Source: Anaerolineae bacterium
Lineage (GTDB): Bacteria; Chloroflexota; Anaerolineae; JAAYZQ01
Direction of reading: 5' to 3'
Assembly: GCA_016926595.1 (NCBI GenBank)
Contig: JAFGOG010000344.1
Span: forward strand, 1-8,020
Length of the DNA: 8,020 nt
The position numbers and the translations under genes are program-made. A model generated the notes under the pieces. The model saw only the letters and a program-made list of their open reading frames with translations. It ran no database searches and had not been told where the DNA came from. Positions 5,718 through 8,020 of this stretch are shown piece by piece. Position 1 is the first letter of the stretch. Each line of letters opens with the position of its first letter.

Positions 5718-6647
5718 CTAGATGAACACTCCCTCCTCGCCGTTTAGTGAGATGGTGTTGCCGGTGAGGCCGTTGCCGCCGATCTGGGTATTCTGCGGCC
5801 CGCTATAGATCCACACCCCGGCCATTCCGTTGCCCACATCTTGATAGCCGACCGCCGGCAGCCCGATCACGTTGCCGCCCAGGCGGTTGCCGTCCGAGTT
5901 GGTGTCCCTGATCAGGACCCCCTGGGCCGTATTGCCCGAGATATAGTTGCCTTTGGCCGGCGTATCGCCGCCGATGGTGTTTTCGTCGGCGCTGTCCTGA
6001 ATGGCCACCCCGATTCGGTTAGGGGTCTTGCTATCGCCGGTGATGCTCAATCCGATCCAGTTGCCCTGCACGACGTTGTGGTCCGCGCCGTCGCTGCCCA
6101 GGTAGACGCCACTGTCGTTGCCCGACAGCACGTTGCGCTGGCCCTGGGCCGTGCCGCCGACGGTGTTGTTGGCCGAGTAGATGGACACGGCCGTGTCGCA
6201 GTTGTAGACGAACAGGCCATAGACCTCGACGTTGGTCCCGTAAATGCCAAGGCAGCCGGCACTTTGATCGTTGCCGTCGAGGCTCACGCCTGGTCGGTCG
6301 TTGAACGTGTCCCACACGCCGCTGGCGTCCAGCCGGATCTGGGTGTCAAGATCCAGCCTCCCTTCGGCAGTGTCCAGGTAGATGGTCATCGGGCTGGCAA
6401 AGGTGATGATGTCGGCATCGGCGAGTGCGTTGGCTTCCTCGATAGCCGACCGCAGGGTGCAGGTGTTGTACCAACTGGCACAGACCCCATCCCCTGGGTT
6501 CTTGTCCTGCGCATTGGCGTCGTCCGAGTTGTCGTCGACTACAAAACTGGCGGCGCGCGCTGGCGACGGTCCCACACCCGGCAGCTTGATCAGTAGAGCC
6601 AGCAAAGCCAGCGAGACGAGTAGAATGGATCGCGATGCGTTTTTCAT
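5718..6647 (-). CDS. secreted CSLREA-domain parallel beta-helix protein, N-terminal part truncated by amber codon (309 aa)
   Basis: Residues 1-32 are a signal peptide (MKNASRS, hydrophobic core, ARA before AS). Residues 35-85 form a CSLREA-type N-terminal domain: FVVDDNSDD, NPGDGVC and CTLRSAIEEAN, then LADADIITF. Residues 100-309 are right-handed beta-helix turns with Asn/Gly-rich repeats such as NTVGGTAQGQRNVLSGN, NVVQGNWIGL, NTIGGDTPAKGNYISGN and NTQIGGNGLTGNTISLN. Such proteins are exported; some relatives are polysaccharide-acting or adhesive, but no catalytic residues are recognised here. Start at 6647 has AGAAGGAG upstream with an 8-base gap. The reading frame ends at TAG (5718-5720) in mid-turn (GEEGVFI), while clearly homologous sequence continues in the same frame to 5136. 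A single substitution, for instance CAG or GAG to TAG, would account for this. It lies 21 bases after the 69-aa gene and probably shares its transcript. Confidence 0.85.
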   Translation of the reverse strand: MKNASRSILLVSLALLALLIKLPGVGPSPARAASFVVDDNSDDANAQDKNPGDGVCASWYNTCTLRSAIEEANALADADIITFASPMTIYLDTAEGRLDLDTQIRLDASGVWDTFNDRPGVSLDGNDQSAGCLGIYGTNVEVYGLFVYNCDTAVSIYSANNTVGGTAQGQRNVLSGNDSGVYLGSDGADHNVVQGNWIGLSITGDSKTPNRIGVAIQDSADENTIGGDTPAKGNYISGNTAQGVLIRDTNSDGNRLGGNVIGLPAVGYQDVGNGMAGVWIYSGPQNTQIGGNGLTGNTISLNGEEGVFI

Positions 6648-6655
6648 TGCGCTTT

Positions 6656-6663
6656 CTCCTTCT
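6656..6663 (-). promoter_or_regulatory. Shine-Dalgarno site for the beta-helix gene
   Basis: AGAAGGAG reads leftward, 8 bases before the ATG at 6647 and within the short gap after the 69-aa gene. It supports translation of the beta-helix protein from its own start. Confidence 0.7.
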
Positions 6664-6668
6664 GGCGA

Positions 6669-6878
6669 CTATCTAAGACCTTTTTGCATCGTGGCCTCTA
6701 GTTCGCCGGTGCGACGCTCGATGAAGGCGAACAGCTCGCCCAACTCTCGGACCAGGGCCGACTCGCCGCTGCCGACGTGCTGGATCCAGCCTTCCCAGCC
6801 AGCCTTGCCTTCTTCCCGCCAGATGCGGACCACAAAGGTGTCCCTGCGAGTCGGTTTTGAGTGCTGGTTTTGCTCCAT
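6669..6878 (-). CDS. small conserved-looking cytoplasmic protein (69 aa), function unknown
   Basis: A short, charged protein with no signal peptide or membrane segment. It begins MEQNQHSKPTRRDTFVVRIW, then has WEGWIQHVGSGES, and ends in an amphipathic helix (LVRELGELFAFIERRTGELEA). It resembles small Chloroflexi proteins with the pattern 'FvVRIWRE..gWrGWvQHv.SGe...f.....ll.FIe', whose role is not known to me. An upstream in-frame ATG at 6893 lies inside the hairpin at 6889-6908, so 6878 is preferred, although no strong ribosome site precedes it. The stop TAG is 21 bases before the beta-helix gene. Codon pattern and sharp amino-acid periodicity support it as real; the frame open further upstream is only a shadow of the regulator gene. 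Confidence 0.7.
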   Translation of the reverse strand: MEQNQHSKPTRRDTFVVRIWREEGKAGWEGWIQHVGSGESALVRELGELFAFIERRTGELEATMQKGLR

Positions 6879-6908
6879 AAGAAAAATTGCCATCCATCTC
6901 TGGATGGC
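6879..6908 (-). terminator. intrinsic terminator after the TPR/HTH regulator
   Basis: On the minus strand GCCATCCA (6908-6901) pairs perfectly with TGGATGGC (6896-6889) across a GAGA loop, and AATTTTTCTT follows. It lies 55 bases after the regulator's stop codon. It also directly precedes the ATG of the 69-aa gene, so it may instead act as a 5' hairpin on that mRNA. Confidence 0.6.
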
Positions 6909-6913
6909 AGTGT

Positions 6914-6943
6914 AGTATAGCTGTGTCTTGCTGCTATCTCCAA
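6914..6943 (-). promoter_or_regulatory. possible promoter for the 69-aa gene and secreted-protein series
   Basis: The minus strand has TTGGAG (6938-6943), an 18-base spacer and TATACT (6914-6919). The -10 matches five of six consensus bases and the -35 four of six. The implied start of transcription, near 6908, would place the 6889-6908 hairpin at the very 5' end of the transcript. It is the only promoter-like site noted ahead of the series, but it is weaker than the tRNA promoter and could be chance. Confidence 0.35.
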
Positions 6944-6963
6944 GCCGGCGCCGCCTGGCTGAC

Positions 6964-8020
6964 CTAGGTTGCCAATTGCCGCCTGCGCCAGCGGGTGAGC
7001 AGGTCGTGGCCCTCGGCGCGCAGTGCGGCCATGTCGCGGCGCAAGGTGCGCAGACCCACGCCCAGGACCTCGGCCAGGTCCTCGTCGCGGGGGGCGGTGC
7101 CCTGGGTCTGGGCTTCGGCCAGGAGCCGCAGGAGGCGCTGGCGGCGGCGCGAGGTTTTGTCGGGCCAGGCGGCGTCCTCCGGGGCGTCCACCGTCCAGGC
7201 GACGGCCACATACTCGTCGTCGCGCAGCGAGCGGCCCAGGGGCGCGTCGGCGCGGGGCAGGCGCACGACGATGCGCCGGGGTTGGAGCGCCTCCCAGGAG
7301 GTCACGATCTGGCGGTGCAGGGGCACGTCCTCGATAAAGCCGTACTGCCAGGCCGGGTCGGGCAGGGTGGCGCGGTGTTGCTGGACCTCGGCGTCGGCCC
7401 GTTCCAGCGCAGACCGGGCTGTTGCGGGCTGACCGGCGGAGGTCATGATCTGGTAGTGGTGCAGGCAGACTTCCAGCATCAGGGGGACCTCGGGCCGGGC
7501 GTCCATCTCGGCCATAGCCTGGCTGGACAGGGATACCGCCCCCGCCAGATCGCCCCGGCGGTGCTGGGTGGCCGCCAGGAAGGAGCGCATGAGGGTTTGA
7601 TAGAAGGCGTAGCCGCTGGCCTGGTATTCTTGCCCTGCCTGGGCAAAAAGCTCCGCTGCCCGGTCCAGATCGCCGATGGCCAGGCGCAGCTCCCCATCCC
7701 GGTAGTGGACTGTGGCCTGAAGGTGAGGCGAATCCAGGCTGCGGGTGATCTCTTCCGCCCGATTGAGCGCCTGCTCGGCGGCGTCGTACTCACCGCTGTG
7801 GGTCAACAGCTCGGCCAGGCTCGACAACATGCGCGCTTCGTCGTCAGCCAGAGAGAGCTCTCGCGCCAGCGGCAACCCTTCGGCCAGAACCTGGCGCGCC
7901 CGGGCGAGCTGGCCGGTATTCTTGTAGCGAGAGCTGAGGTTGAGCAGGGTGATGACCTGGCCGTGCCGGTGGTCGATCTGGCGAAAGATGTCCAGGGCTT
8001 GTTGGCCGGCCTCGATGGCC
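6964..8020 (-). CDS. TPR protein with C-terminal helix-turn-helix, probable transcriptional regulator (partial, 3' 351 codons)
   Basis: The frame is open from the right window edge to TAG at 6964, so the N-terminus is missing; a TTG at 7875 is not a credible start because homologous TPR-like sequence continues upstream of it. Visible residues 1-230 or so are helical pairs typical of tetratricopeptide repeats (AGQQALDIFRQIDHRHGQ, LLNLSSRYKNTGQLARARQ, LAELLTHSGEYDAAEQALN, GELRLAIGDLDRAAELFAQ). After a linker with RRIVVRLPRADAPLG and DDEYVAVAWTV, residues 285-351 form a winged-helix or HTH module (RRRQRLLRLLAEAQTQG, DLAEVLGVGLRTLRRDMAAL). This layout fits Chloroflexi regulators in which TPRs sense a partner and the C-terminal HTH binds DNA. 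Targets are unknown; adjacency to the surface-protein genes is suggestive only. The hairpin at 6879-6908 probably ends its transcript. Confidence 0.8.
   Translation of the reverse strand, partial: AIEAGQQALDIFRQIDHRHGQVITLLNLSSRYKNTGQLARARQVLAEGLPLARELSLADDEARMLSSLAELLTHSGEYDAAEQALNRAEEITRSLDSPHLQATVHYRDGELRLAIGDLDRAAELFAQAGQEYQASGYAFYQTLMRSFLAATQHRRGDLAGAVSLSSQAMAEMDARPEVPLMLEVCLHHYQIMTSAGQPATARSALERADAEVQQHRATLPDPAWQYGFIEDVPLHRQIVTSWEALQPRRIVVRLPRADAPLGRSLRDDEYVAVAWTVDAPEDAAWPDKTSRRRQRLLRLLAEAQTQGTAPRDEDLAEVLGVGLRTLRRDMAALRAEGHDLLTRWRRRQLAT

Noticed and set aside
5718..5720. Amber codon recoded as an amino acid genome-wide
   Set aside because: Three genes here (stops at 6964, 6669 and 5136) use TAG as a normal terminal stop.
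3782..6596. Plus-strand open frames opposite the propeller and beta-helix genes (3782-4540, 4860-5747, 5841-6596)
   Set aside because: The opposite strand carries recognisable domains, and these products have no family-like sequence.

Overview
The window is GC-rich bacterial DNA, most likely from a member of Chloroflexota (Anaerolineae/Caldilinea-like). That assignment is an inference from protein style, not from a marker gene. It rests on secreted proteins ending in a Y/F-L-P-L/F-V tail, a CSLREA beta-helix protein, a GVYG-repeat protein, a 'WETASEIDTLGFHLYRS'-type Ig-like domain, and a TPR regulator with a C-terminal HTH. Every feature assigned to a gene lies on the minus strand, so the biological order runs from right to left.

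Layout from right to left. The 3' part of a TPR/HTH regulator enters from the right edge and stops at 6964. A GC hairpin plus T-run follows (6879-6908). Next is a 69-aa cytoplasmic protein (6669-6878). Then come four secreted-protein genes with short gaps: a CSLREA parallel beta-helix protein (5136-6647, split by an in-frame amber codon at 5718-5720); a seven-repeat beta-propeller-like protein with a fibronectin-like domain (3459-5084, broken by two one-base deletions and a palindromic insert of about 59 bp); an intact 731-aa GVYG-repeat surface protein with a tail-fibre-like C-terminal domain (1233-3428); and a 204-aa secreted protein with an Ig-like domain (544-1158). After a short decayed coding remnant and about 370 bp of gene-free DNA comes tRNA-Asp(GTC), cut by the left edge, with a strong sigma70-type promoter.

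How it fits together. The four exported proteins look like a cell-surface or secreted set, perhaps one transcription unit, since gaps are about 20-75 nt and several genes have clear Shine-Dalgarno sites. Three of the four end in the same layout, [Y/F]LP[L/F]V followed by exactly four residues, which suggests a shared C-terminal sorting or anchoring signal. Two of the four genes are interrupted, so the locus is partly decaying, or (for the simple one-base events) the assembly carries errors. The palindromic insert cannot be explained as a base-calling error. Two intergenic gaps carry long hairpins that share the octamer TCCAATCT.

No complete defence, secretion or biosynthetic system is visible. 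The most unusual signals are the shared C-terminal tail and the small palindromic element inside the propeller gene.
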